The notes under the pieces were generated by a model. That model saw only the letters and a list, made by a program, of their open reading frames with translations. It did not search any database and was not told the origin of the DNA. A DNA stretch of 64,000 nucleotides, taken from positions 19,534,501 to 19,598,500 of the forward strand of contig JALDNG010000005.1 of assembly GCA_024349245.1 (NCBI GenBank), given 5' to 3'. This stretch comes from Neodontobutis hainanensis (Eukaryota; Chordata; Actinopteri; Gobiiformes; Odontobutidae). Both the position numbers and the translations under genes were made by a program. Positions 1 to 10,515 of this stretch are shown here, piece after piece (the stretch's first letter is position 1; the number at the start of each line of letters is the position of its first letter).

Positions 1-36
1 TCATGTTACAGAGTCATCATCATTGGGTTTGTCCTA

Positions 37-98
37 GGTAGACTTTTATTAAACAAAGATGGATTTAGGTAGACTTTTATTAAACAAAGATGGATTTA
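37..98. repeat. 31-bp perfect tandem duplication
   Basis: Two identical 31-bp units lie head to tail at 37-67 and 68-98, each starting GGTAGACTTTTATT and ending GATGGATTTA. There is no third unit. The lack of any difference between the copies suggests a recent duplication or an assembly artefact. No coding meaning is seen. Confidence 0.9.
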
Positions 99-3000
99 CC
101 ACTTTAACAATTGAATTAAACTTTTAATCAGTGCCAATCACTGTGGAGGTCAACTTTTTTTGTGGGCTAAAATATCAAACGGCTGTTCTCTGTGCTGTCA
201 GATAATGCTTGTGCTGTTCCTTCAAAACATTGCTGCCAGACCAACACCCAGTCTTTAGCAGTGCACTCTGACAGCCCTCATGATTGACAGCCAGAACGAC
301 ACTGTAACCACCACGCGCCATGTTTCTGCTGTTACGGCTGTCACTGGGGGTGGACAAGCCAAAGGCTATTTGACCCAAGCTTAAGCAGACATCATCCATT
401 TACTCTGCCTCTACATAGCACTCATCTTTTTCTCAAGCTCAGTCCAAACCCTCAGTGTTTTTCTCAACAGGCCTAATCAAAGCTGAACTATTTCCAGTCA
501 CATGTCACACTCCCTGGATGCCATTTTTAGGGAAGAATAATGAGCAAGCCCTATCATTACATTCACTTAAAGCAGCCAACGGGCACCCAGCGTGGTAAAT
601 GGAGATGTAATTTGCAATGATAGGAGGATAACACAAGGGAAAGAGACAAAATATGCCAGTGAAAGAAGGGCAACAGTGTGTGCAGTGTCAGATGGGCCAG
701 TGTTTTCACTCATTAGACTGGACTGCCACTCGAATCCAAACACAGATGGGCCCTCAGAGAGGGTCTCAATTAAAGCTGACACTGAAGCATAACCTGCTAA
801 GAACAGAGAATGGGAGCAAGCAGCAGATAGAGTTCATTAGTGACATATGTCGAGGTATTGAAGGGCCACATTTGTGAAGAAATACTAATGATGCTGCCAG
901 CAAATTTTTAATCTGCAAAACCATTAATGATGGTATCTTGACAAAGTGAGGTCATGCAAAGTTCAGGGCAAATAGGATATAATGAGAGGACATGTTATTG
1001 GTAACTGGAGAGTTACTAACAGTATTTTATGCAGATATACATATTTATATCTTACATCATTGACAAGAATAGGGCTTTAAAATTATATTCCCCATAAGAA
1101 TAATATATAATTAACATTAAGCACATTTTAAACAATATAAATACTCTCATTTTTACCCCCTGGCCCAACAGTATCAACATGGTGTTCAAAACTAGTGCAA
1201 GTATATAGTGTGCTGACACGCTGTTTTCAATGCTAGCTAGTGATTGCTAACATTCTACAATGTTAACTCCCTTGTGTAAAAATGACCCTCTGGTGTTTTA
1301 GGTATAAAGAATAATACAAATCCCATATTCCACTACACTTGGAATTAACTGGCAGAAGTGGGACATGATGTGGCCTTAAATCAATTTACAAATACAGGCA
1401 AAGATAACATTCCACCATGTTGTCAGGGTCATTATAAAAAAAAATTGAAATTTTTTTTCTTAATTCAAGAAAGCTCAAAGAATAGCAAGATAGTATAGTA
1501 TATCATTATACTATTGTTTAGCAGACACTACACCTTATGTGTGCTCATTTGAAAAATTGGCCCAGCGTGTTAACACCAACTCTTTAACACCGCTTCTCTA
1601 CTGTCTTTGGTACAAAAAAAAGTGCAAAACAAGCAAAGCGCTGTTAAACATAAACCTTAGTCAAAGTCAAACCGAGGTTAAAGCCCGAGAGCAGCGAGAG
1701 TCAGCATTTGGTTGACAATGAGGAGGTGGGCAGCGGTGGTCTCACACAGCACTGAGAGAGCCATCACCTCCCACTCAACCCCCGCCCTTTCCTTTGAGCC
1801 CGCCCTCTCCTACTGACCCCCACGACCCGAGTTCGGCGGCATAAGCCTGGCCACCAAAATCCTAACTCCACAACCCCCAAAAACTAACCCCACACTAACA
1901 CCGGACCACAAGATTGTCATAATGCAATGTTTGTCAGATTTTTTAAGTAAAGGTTAAAGTTGTTAAAGGTGTAAGTGTAAATAAAAAAATCAAAACAAAG
2001 AAAGATAAACACATAGATAGATAATAGATTCATACACTGTCACAAACAAATGACTAAATAAAACAAACAAACAAAAAGAAAGGAACAAAAAGTAAATAAA
2101 TGAATACATTCAATGCTGCATTTCTAGTAAGGCTGAAAGCAGAGTGTTCTTATTTATTTCTTAAAAAAAGGTACTATGTGAAGCTTTTAGGCAAAAGAAA
2201 AGCTTGCTATGTGTTCCTTTTTGACATATCTACGAACCCACCTCAATGGGATGAATTAACTGAAACAATTACTATTCACCGTAGTTGCCTGAAGTAGCTG
2301 GAATGCTCAATATCATTTGGGCATTCGGGTTTGAATTACCCACAAAGAATCTGTGGATGTGACGTAATGCACACTCATGCTACTTGATTGTTCCATCCTG
2401 TACATGGATCTAGACAGCCCAACTCCAATCACGTGAAGTGACCTGAGATGGATTCTGTGGTCGGAGAGAAGCAACCAGCCTCCAGCACAACACACAACCC
2501 ACGGACACTCCTCGCAAACATAAAAAAACCGACTAGTTTACTGCGGTCATTACTGAATAATAGTAGCCTAAATATAACGTTTTAATGTAGCAGTAAACCT
2601 TCAGATTTGTACTTTTTTTACCTCTGTAAACAGTGTGCATCTGCGTGTGCTGCAGTCTCTGCCGGTGGTTCAAGTGCGTGTACGAGCTTGTGTGACGAGA
2701 ACGAGTGATAAGGGTGCAACTGCCACTAACAACCTGAAGTGTCGCTCGTGTTTGGAAATATATTAAACCTCTGTAATGTACCTTAAACTATTTTTAACTC
2801 TTAGATAATTTACATTTTTAATAGAATTTCAGAATGAACACATATTTAATAATTCATTGTTAACCATACATTAATTAACACTTAACTACTACAGTATAAT
2901 AATAATGTAGTTAATACATCACTGAATATTTTTTTTTGTGGCGCCAACATTTATTTTTTATTAATATATATATGTTTTTATATTATTCATAAATTCCCCT

Positions 3001-3916
3001 GTGCATACCAAAACACAAAGCCTGCCAATATTTTAGATGCATGTGCATAGTTTCCTGTCATGTGACCCATACAAGGTGCATTATAAGCTGGCTTCTTTTT
3101 CTAATCCCTCAATGACAAATCACAAACATACATTGGCTGCTAGAAAGTTAGAAAACACCAGTGGGTTGTTTTTGTGACACAAGCCATATTCATACAGAAG
3201 CCACAAATTGATAAATAAAACTGTTAAACTGCACAATATTAGTAACACCTGTACAATGTAAGAAAGTGGTGAAATATGTTGTTTCCTACTTTTTAAAAGT
3301 ATTTCTAAATATATAATATGTGCTTTTAATTACAAAGTTGTCTAGTCTGGTTGATAATGTTCCACCAGTAATTATTAAATTCATAGATTAATACTCTCTA
3401 TATAAAGTATATTGTATAAATAAAAAGTTTATGTTGGACCCCTAAATTCAAATGAATTTGTTTTTATTACTATGGCAACATTTACTATAATGACATAAAT
3501 TTATTGCATAATATGACTTTATAGTAGTAATATGGCTATGATGTTTTCAAGCTGAACATACAGAACTGAGCTAGAACTAAACCCAGGATCAATTTTGTGA
3601 CTAAACCCGATTTAAACCAATACTAAATGTCCAAACTAAAGCTCGTACTGTACTACATCAATTCCATTTATAGATATATTTCTGCATGAAACTACCAGAA
3701 ACTTCAAACTGCGTGAAATCCATCAGAACCTCAACAGGGAAAAGTCTAGTTAAAAGCAAGCAAACAAAAACTCCAATAAGTTCAAATTGACAAGTGAAGT
3801 CAGTGCCTGGCAGGTAAACATGTTGATGATATTATAATCACATTCTCTAAACATTATTCAGTTCAAAATACTGAAGAAAAAGAGTTAAAAGTGTTTGGGT
3901 CTCTTGGACACAGTAC
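99..3916. other. Intron sequence downstream of the alternative pdzrn3 exon
   Basis: No exon is recognised here. For the minus-strand gene this is the intron after the alternative first exon, and the acceptor exon should lie beyond position 1. A GC-richer unique block at about 1680-1900 has two CCGCCC boxes and could be regulatory. The block 2640-2750 is also less AT-rich. From 2760 to 3560 the sequence is AT-rich and featureless. Confidence 0.5.
3555..3655 (-). repeat. Decayed TCCTGGTTTA-type minisatellite remnant
   Basis: Degenerate units such as AAACCCAGGAT, ACTAAACCCGAT and TTTAAACC recur here. Read on the minus strand they give the gap-ridden motif (A)TCCTGGTTTA seen in clearer form at 47460-47990 and 60795-60970. 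Divergence is high, so the call rests on the shared motif only. Confidence 0.4.
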
Positions 3917-3985
3917 CTGGCAGACTTCATACAGTAGTTTATAGTGCTCGTCCGGCTTCTGCAGAGTACAGAGGCTGCATCCCAT
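3917..3985 (-). CDS. pdzrn3: Alternative first coding exon of PDZRN3 (short, RING-less isoform)
   Basis: On the minus strand the ATG at 3985-3983 opens 23 codons that begin MGCSLCTLQKPDEHY and end KLLYEVCQ. The last codon, CAG, is followed at 3916-3911 by GTACTG, a splice donor at phase 0. The ATG has a strong context, with A at -3 and G at +4. From memory this matches the N-terminus of the short PDZRN3 isoform, which replaces the RING finger, the coiled-coil region and the first half of PDZ1. PDZRN4 has a similar exon (from memory MGCNLCTFQK), and Ser4, Leu8, Pro11 and Cys22 favour PDZRN3. PDZRN3 (LNX3) is a RING E3 ligase and PDZ scaffold linked to MuSK turnover and Wnt signalling; this isoform would lack ligase activity. 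Residues 2-7 (GCSLCT) fit an N-myristoylation site, with Cys3 and Cys6 available for palmitoylation. The next exon, expected to start with the VNG of PDZ1, is outside the window to the left. Choice of paralogue (pdzrn3a/3b/4) is uncertain. Confidence 0.82.
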
Positions 3986-4138
3986 GTTGGAGATCTCACC
4001 CTGATCCGTCCCCCCTCCAGCCGCTCAGGAAGGGCACCGGATTTGTTCAGTTAGTCCCCCAGCACTCGACTCAGCCTCGTCCCTCCCTGCCTCTCATGCT
4101 CCCACCCTCTCCGGCGCGCTCCAGCCTTCTGTCGAGCT
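3986..4138 (-). other. pdzrn3: Predicted 5' UTR of the alternative pdzrn3 transcript
   Basis: This segment lies between the ATG and the TATA-like box. It is GC-rich with many CpGs, unlike the flanks. The right limit assumes transcription starts 25-30 bp downstream of the TATA-like box, so the start site is inferred and could differ by tens of bases. It holds one short uORF at 4071-4097. Confidence 0.55.
4071..4097 (-). other. Upstream ORF of 8 codons in the alternative 5' UTR
   Basis: An ATG at 4097-4095 with A at -3 reads MRGREGRG and stops at TGA, 4073-4071, about 85 nt before the main ATG. A uORF in good context would be expected to lower translation of the short isoform. Whether it is transcribed depends on the true start site. 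Confidence 0.5.
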
Positions 4139-4161
4139 CAGCCGGACCACGCACAGAGCAC

Positions 4162-4179
4162 CTATAAACCCCCGCCCCC
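4162..4179 (-). promoter_or_regulatory. TATA-like box with adjoining GC box, core promoter of the short isoform
   Basis: On the minus strand the sequence reads GGGGGCGGGGG followed directly by TTTATAGG. This is a Sp1-type GC box (4169-4179) abutting a TATA-like element (4163-4168). It lies about 180 bp upstream of the MGCSLC start codon. The pairing of both elements with a CpG-rich 5' UTR supports an internal promoter rather than an exon spliced only from upstream. Confidence 0.6.
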
Positions 4180-5110
4180 TCATGGTTAATAAGCAGCCTC
4201 ATTAAATATTCACGAGGGGCTCCCTCATGATAGGGCTTTATTCAACGCTCAGACCACAACAAGATGCCTCCATTAATGAATACATCCATTGTCCAAAGAT
4301 TCAGTGACAGTCAGCTTTTAAATGTTCTGACATGATTAATGTGTTTTTTTCACAATAGACACTTTAATTAGAACATATTTTACACATGCAAGTCTTCTCA
4401 AAACCATTTATCTTTGGCGCAGGATAAATAATTAACATTTTTATGTATGAGGCATCCTCTGTTGAGTGTTTACATTTTGAATAAGGAAGATGTAATGATC
4501 AGCACAAGTAAGAATTAATGACAATGAATTTCCATTAAATGTTTTTACATTTGCATCTCGTTTATCTCTTGAGTGAGACTTATCCGTTGTCCAATCAGCT
4601 GACTGACCTCCCAAAGTGAACCACAAAGCTGTACTTGCTTGAAACCCCTAGCCAAAGAAACCTGAAAGTTTGACACTTTTTGGGGAAGCTTTGGAACCCT
4701 TTTGGTGATGGAAACTTGCCAAAACCGACCCAAACTACACTGTTCCGTCCTGTATACTTATATATAGGAGAACTGGCCAGACATAGAGAAGCAGTGTACA
4801 GAAGAGCGGATCAAATGAAACTCAGTTTGGAAGTACATCACATGGAGCTTTCCAACCATAAATTATTTTCCACATGTTGTTGTTGAGGAGTGATCTAAGG
4901 CTACTGCTCTGAGTCGGAACCTTGGAGTGCACTGTAATACTCAAACGTCTGTCTCAAAGGTCTATTTAGTTTACTTCAAAATGGATATTCATTTGTTTTA
5001 GAAATTTTGCTATGTTGAAAATGGCACTTGTGTTTTTTAAATCCCGCCCTGTGAACAGTAACTGCCCCTTACAAAATTTGTCACCAAGCAGAGCACTTGA
5101 ATGATAAGAA
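4180..5110. other. Upstream flank of the alternative promoter
   Basis: No coding sequence. The first 100 bp hold AT-rich homeodomain-like motifs (GGTTAATAAG, ATTAAATATTCA, CATTAATGAAT) spaced in otherwise unique sequence, as in conserved promoter-proximal elements. Conservation cannot be tested here. The rest, 4300-5110, shows nothing specific. Confidence 0.35.
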
Positions 5111-5310
5111 ATCTTTATTTATTTAGCGCTAATTACAACAAAAGGTCATCTCAAGGAACTTTACAAGAGAAAACCTAAAGCAATGTTCCATGGCCAAGCA
5201 CAAAAGCAACAATGGAAATGAAAAAACTCCAGAAAACCTCTGCAGACCTAGACCCAAGGAGAGTGGCTGTCTGTCAGGACATGATGTGATGAGTAGCAGA
5301 TAAGGAAAAG
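5111..5310. mobile_element. Old teleost interspersed repeat fragment
   Basis: The order of blocks TTTATTTATTTAGCGC, TCTCAAGGAACTTTACA, AAAAAACTCCAGAAAACCTCTG, and AGACCTAGACCCAAGGAGAG matches a very common teleost repeat that I know from intergenic fish DNA. Its class and orientation are not certain. Many substitutions show that it is old. Confidence 0.55.
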
Positions 5311-6961
5311 ACAAGGCATATGGGTTCTTAATAAATAAATAAATAGATATTTCAGAACAATGGTCTCAGTAATGGGACACTATCAGTTTTGTATCTATAT
5401 GTCTAATGTATAACCTTAAATAATCTTATCAGCACGTATTACTGTTCAGGATGTGTGGGATGATACATGCATACACAGGCACAGGCACTAAGGGTGTATG
5501 CGCCTGTGTATGAATGGCTACATATACACAAACACACATATTTGACTACATGTATGTAGAGGACTGATGTTTATGTATATATACGTATGTGTATATGTAT
5601 TTATGTGAATTGGTTATTATGAAATATGTATCTTTTTTCTGACAAAATGAAATGGTTACAGTTGTCTGCGTTAATGAAAACTAGCAAAGGGGGTCAATAA
5701 GGTTTTTTCTCCTGCCTACTTCTTTTTGGGCTTTCTAATGATAATAAAAGACTGTAATGTCTAATCACATAACACATTTAACACTTTTATTATTGAAATA
5801 ACCTTTTCTTGACAGAAACATGGTTTTACTGGGATCACTTTGATTTGAAGTAGAACATCTGTGACAATGATCACATGAAACAAAGCATCTCACTGGCCAT
5901 TTATTTTATTCTGACTATTAGACCCATAGAGTTGGCACGGCTTTGGCACTCTAGAGTTTTTCTTTTTCCAAAATCAACGACAAAATAAACGTTTGAACTG
6001 TTGTGTCTTCGACTATCCAACACAATGCCATGTCCTTGGATTAGGTTCATGCTGTGCTCTCCCCAAAACAACAGATGCTGAAGCCAGGGAAAACTAATAC
6101 AGCAGATAAATATTGATACAGGGTCTTTGCAGCTTAACCACACCAGCTTTACTCAGTGAAGCGTCTTATTTGTGGTGACACTCATGTTTCCTGATAGTGT
6201 CCACTGCCTGGTTCAGACCCCAACCTGGCTAGGATGAGCAGCACCCAAAAATAACCAGGGCAAGAAGGGTGACGAATGCTTTCGTAATCAGCGCTCTGAG
6301 GTGGAGAACTTTGGCAGAGAAAGTAAAAAATATCAATACTCCTGCACCCTCAGTAAGTCTACCACATGATGTATTTTTAAGTCCTCCATGATTTGATCCC
6401 AGCAGTCTTCAAACAACACAAAAGGACTGCTTTAATTGAGTTGCCAGCACTAAGCCTCATACCTCTATAGACTGTGGGGTCCTGCGGGGACGACACTGCC
6501 TGCTGCTGATAGGAGTATTTCCTCTGCCAGATGTGTCCGCTGATCCCTATCTCTCAGCACTTCCCCAGCGCAGAGGTGGCAGCTTTATTAACAAGGCTCA
6601 GAGGTTTCCAGTCAAATGTCAAGCAAATTCTAGGTGTGGATTTCAAATGCCACGGAAAACAAATTACAGGGCCATGGAACAAAAGGACTTGCAGAAAACC
6701 AAGCTCTCTTTGTTGGATGATCTATACCATTTGGAACATTTGGAAACAATGACATTTACTGAATATTTGGGTAGGAATATTCTTGTAGTGGTATTTACAC
6801 TAATAACATTATCTATATGCATTTTCATAGAAACCAAATGTCACTTTTGTGAATAACAGTAGGGTGGTAACACTGGGTAAGATCAGTAACAGTAAATACT
6901 GTAGGTGTGAGCTGAGTTAGCAGGGACTAGCTGGAGTACATCCATGCTCCACTAATGCACG

Positions 6962-6986
6962 TAAAAGTGTGTACAGCACACTTTTA
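6962..6986. repeat. Perfect inverted repeat, 10-bp arms
   Basis: Arms TAAAAGTGTG and CACACTTTTA flank a 5-nt loop. No T-run or other context suggests a function. Confidence 0.6.
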
Positions 6987-7159
6987 GAAACATTTTCCAT
7001 TGTGAAGCGGTCCACAACAGATCTCAAATAAGCGTTATGTAAATTAGTTAGTGGATGCTGTTCTATCAAAGCTAACAATCAAAGGCCTTTACATATAGCA
7101 TCCATCCAGCAGTGTTGCAGAAACTGGAGGCAAGTTGGCATTTAGTATCTTGGCTAAGG

Positions 7160-7185
7160 ACACAGTTACAAAAATGTAACTGTGT
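7160..7185. repeat. Perfect inverted repeat, 11-bp arms
   Basis: Arms ACACAGTTACA and TGTAACTGTGT flank a loop of four A. It lies 175 bp from the similar hairpin at 6962. No function is evident. Confidence 0.7.
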
Positions 7186-8419
7186 TTATTGGACAACCTG
7201 CTCTACCTCATGAGCCACTGTTGCCTCAATACAACTTTTGTTTGGTTCCAACTGTGTGGTACAGCAAATGAAATGTGAAGCAGCAGTGGAAATAAAAGCC
7301 TCCAAATAATCTCACTGGTCTGATTCACTTGGCCCGTTCTTGAGATCCATTGAAAGATTATTGCTCCCTTTGTTGAACAGCAAAGTCTTGAGCAAATGTC
7401 CAACAAAGAGTTTTATAAAGCACCTGTGAAAACACTGGTGATTTCTTAAATACTATTAAATACTACTACTAAATTGTATAAATTTGTAACCCAGGCCATC
7501 TATGGTGTGTTCTATGAAAGTTTTTGACCTTCTGTGACCTTTCACGACTGTGATGCACTTAACCTTCATAACTGTGCCTTTATTTAAGTTCCCTCAAAAT
7601 TTGCATCCATTTTTATTAATCCACGCATTTGTCAATTGGCTATAACAACTTCAACAAGTTGAAGTTTGAGTCATTGTTCAGCTTGCCCAAAGGCCCAACC
7701 AAGTTCGTTATTGATGCAACAGAATAATACAACAACAAACAAAGAATACACAAAACTGCACTATAGTGATATTGTGTAAACGCAGCATTAATCCTATATC
7801 AATAATCTTATTTGCCTTTATTCCAATTCTATCATCATTTAAATTCTCTATTTTTTCCCACAATTTGTTAAAAAACTAAACTAAACTAAAATCCATAAAA
7901 TCAAATCTTAAAGGAATAAAAATCCTTGTGGCAGGGGAAGGGGGTTAACCAGAGTTAGCCGGAGGCAGTATGGTACATATCTGTGTGAGCTCAACTCATC
8001 CGTCACTCCTAATCGCCAAAAGCTCTGCTTGTCTGGTGCGCTAGTCTCTAACTTCCATCCAATGTAGCATGAAAACCAATTCTCCGCTCACATTAGCCGT
8101 TCTGTTATGCCCGGGGCTGGGATCAGTGGAGAGTTTTAGCCAGCGCTCTTGCCTGCCTAATCTTTCTTTCACACTAAGATTATCCCATTCACTGCGCACA
8201 TGGCTGAGTCAAAATGGAGACTCTGATCTGATACAAACAACTGCACTAAAGGTTAATGTAACGGCTCCTTGGGAAGACAGTATACATAATGTAATAACTG
8301 CAATTGGCGTTGACAAAAAAAAAACAGCAAAGCAGACTAAGATCAGAGAGAAGCGGTGTTGAAATTTGCCCTCAATGGTGTGCCTCAGTCTGCACTTTCT
8401 TTTCGAGTTTGCTTTAGAG

Positions 8420-8461
8420 CAGGGTTCCCCAACCCCCGGACTCATTTTCTACTGGTCCGCT
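8420..8461. mobile_element. Terminal fragment of a hAT-type DNA transposon
   Basis: CAGGGTTCCCCAACCCCCGG and a following ACTGGTCCGC resemble the terminal inverted repeat and subterminal region (CAGGGGTCCCCAACC..., ...CGGTCCG) of hAT elements. No matching opposite end was found, so this would be a solo end. Confidence 0.45.
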
Positions 8462-8703
8462 CAGAAAATCTACATTTTAATGGATTTTGGACATTTGCAA
8501 TAGTCTGTGTGTTTTATTTAGAAAATGTTTCTTTCCCAACCTTGAGTGCACTTGAGTGAGACTAACTCACAGCTCTGTGTGCTGCCAATTTAGCCAACAC
8601 ACTGAACTGGGCTAAAATAAGAAAAAAAAGTAATATCTGAAGTGCTATTTTGTTAAGACGGAAAGCCCAATGATGAGAGGCAGAAGCCACTCATATTTAT
8701 TTA

Positions 8704-8832
<129 letters not shown>

Positions 8833-9951
8833 TTACACATTGTATATATAGAGGTGGCAATAGTGCAGACTGCAAGTCCACAACTTACACTCACTTTTTA
8901 GAGCATGTGAACAGCTAGGGTAGCCCTGTAGGGACATGTCTGTGCACCAACAATAGTTAAATTTGTAATTTTAACTAAGAATTTAAAATGTAGGCCTATT
9001 GATTATAACAAACAGACTATAAGCCTATATTCTTTTCTATTTTTTTAATTCAAACTCACAGAAATTACTCAGTCACATTTAGTAATGAAGGAGCTATTGT
9101 TACTTTGACATAGAGTCTGATAAAACCATTATACCGTCTAAGTCCAAGTTTGAGTCATGTGCTCACAAGCTCGATTTAAAAGTCCATTACCATTGCCAGT
9201 GTAAAATAAAAAACATGGCATTTCACTGAATAAAACGATCAGGTGATAAGGGATTACTGGCAGGATGGTCATCCAGTGAGGTCCATGTTTTTATCCGAAG
9301 TACCTGCCCTTTGCAAAGGCTTTCTGTTTTCTTTCTTTAAAGCTGGCCATGTCAACAAAAAAGGATGCATGGTTGACAATGGTCTTTACAAAATGAGGCA
9401 TCAATGAAGAACAGCCAAGTTCTCTAATGGTGTCAGTGCTAAAAGAAATTAGCCTGGCTGTTTATTATGCATCTGTTGGTAGAGCCCCCTGAAAATCCAA
9501 GAGGAATCCATAGAGACCAGACACATTCTTCGCATGGAGAAAAAAATTATAATTAGGATAACTGAAGTGAGATGTCACAGCTAATAATAATGTCATCTCC
9601 TTTGATTAACTAGACATTAACATTTCTTGTTCATGAGGACAAGCGGAGCCAAAGGTAGCTGCATCAGCTCCTAATTAACCCTGGTGTGTTTTAAAGTGGG
9701 CAGGTCCAGTATGTTTGATCTATGTTTGGTCGGCTCATTCATATTCATGGAGGCAGCATAATATGTCAGGTCCAAGTCCCACTGGGGCCAGTTTAAGAGT
9801 CATAGCTTTGGCTACAGCCGCAGTGGAATCAGGTTGCCATTGCTAAAAAGTATGTGTGGGGTACAGCTTCAGAAACATGTCTTTGTCCCTCCCTTTAGTG
9901 CATTTGGATAAGCATTGAATATTTACTACAATGGCTGCATCAGTGTCGTGA
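8833..9951. other. Unique intron DNA, possible conserved noncoding block 9340-9720
   Basis: No coding sequence. At 9340-9720 the sequence is unique and holds clustered homeodomain-, POU- and SOX-like words (TTTATTATGCAT, AGCTAATAATAATG, CCTTTGATTAACTAG, CTCCTAATTAACC). That texture is typical of developmental enhancers near genes such as PDZRN3, but this is an impression and not a test. Confidence 0.3.
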
Positions 9952-9959
9952 CTCTAGAC

Positions 9960-10507
9960 CAGGGGTGCTCAATACATCGATCGCGATCTACCAGTCGATC
10001 GCAAAGGTAGTATTGGTAGATCGCAGGTTGCTTAGTTCACTGCTCATGCGCAAACAATGCCGCTAAGTGCAGCAAAACTAACAAGTTACCTCCAATTTTT
10101 AAACCTCTGCCTTTTCCCTTAAACTTAAGAAAGAGTTGTGGACCAAGTATGAAGACAACAATGTATCGCTTTCATACAGAATGGGAGGAAGACTTTTTTT
10201 TCATGATGACGTTTTCGAAGTGTCAGAAGCTATGGTCTTGGACTATACATCCCTCGCTGATTCAATTCAGTGCAAGTAATCAGAGTAAACTCAGGTCATG
10301 ACAATAAATGTACATAGTTAATTATGTTGTGTTGTGCAATATTGGCTCATACGGTTATGCAAGGTACATCCACATACATTGTACATATAAAGAATCCTCA
10401 ATATATTTGTAAATAAATATATGTTTTGCATTTTTGTAGTGGGTAGATTATTTTGACTTGGTCATTTTATAAGTAGCTCGCATGCTGAAAAAGTGTGAGC
10501 ACCCCTG
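9960..10507 (+). mobile_element. hAT (Charlie/ZBED-like) transposon, internally deleted
   Basis: The ends CAGGGGTGCTCA (9960-9971) and TGAGCACCCCTG (about 10496-10507) are perfect terminal inverted repeats, and GATCGATCGCGATCTACC-like subterminal sequence follows the left one. The flanking 8-mers CTCTAGAC and GTCTACAT match at 5 of 8 places, which fits a decayed hAT target duplication. Inside, 10164-10202 reads YRFHTEWEEDFFF, the start of a ZBED5/GTF2IRD2-type hAT transposase, and then breaks down. At 548 bp this is a non-autonomous deletion derivative carrying a transposase scrap. It cannot move on its own. Confidence 0.85.
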
Positions 10508-10515
10508 GTCTACAT

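Larger units (their letters stand above)
5311..8419. other. Intron sequence without recognised genes
   Basis: No exon is recognised. A TG/TA-rich stretch lies at 5460-5620. The segment 6480-6720 is GC-richer and unique. Two short perfect hairpins are listed separately at 6962 and 7160. 7920-8350 is also GC-richer, but its open frames match no protein that I know. Confidence 0.4.

Noticed and set aside
3895..4167. 90-codon plus-strand frame over the alternative promoter
   Set aside because: It is the antisense shadow of the pdzrn3 exon and its CpG-rich leader.
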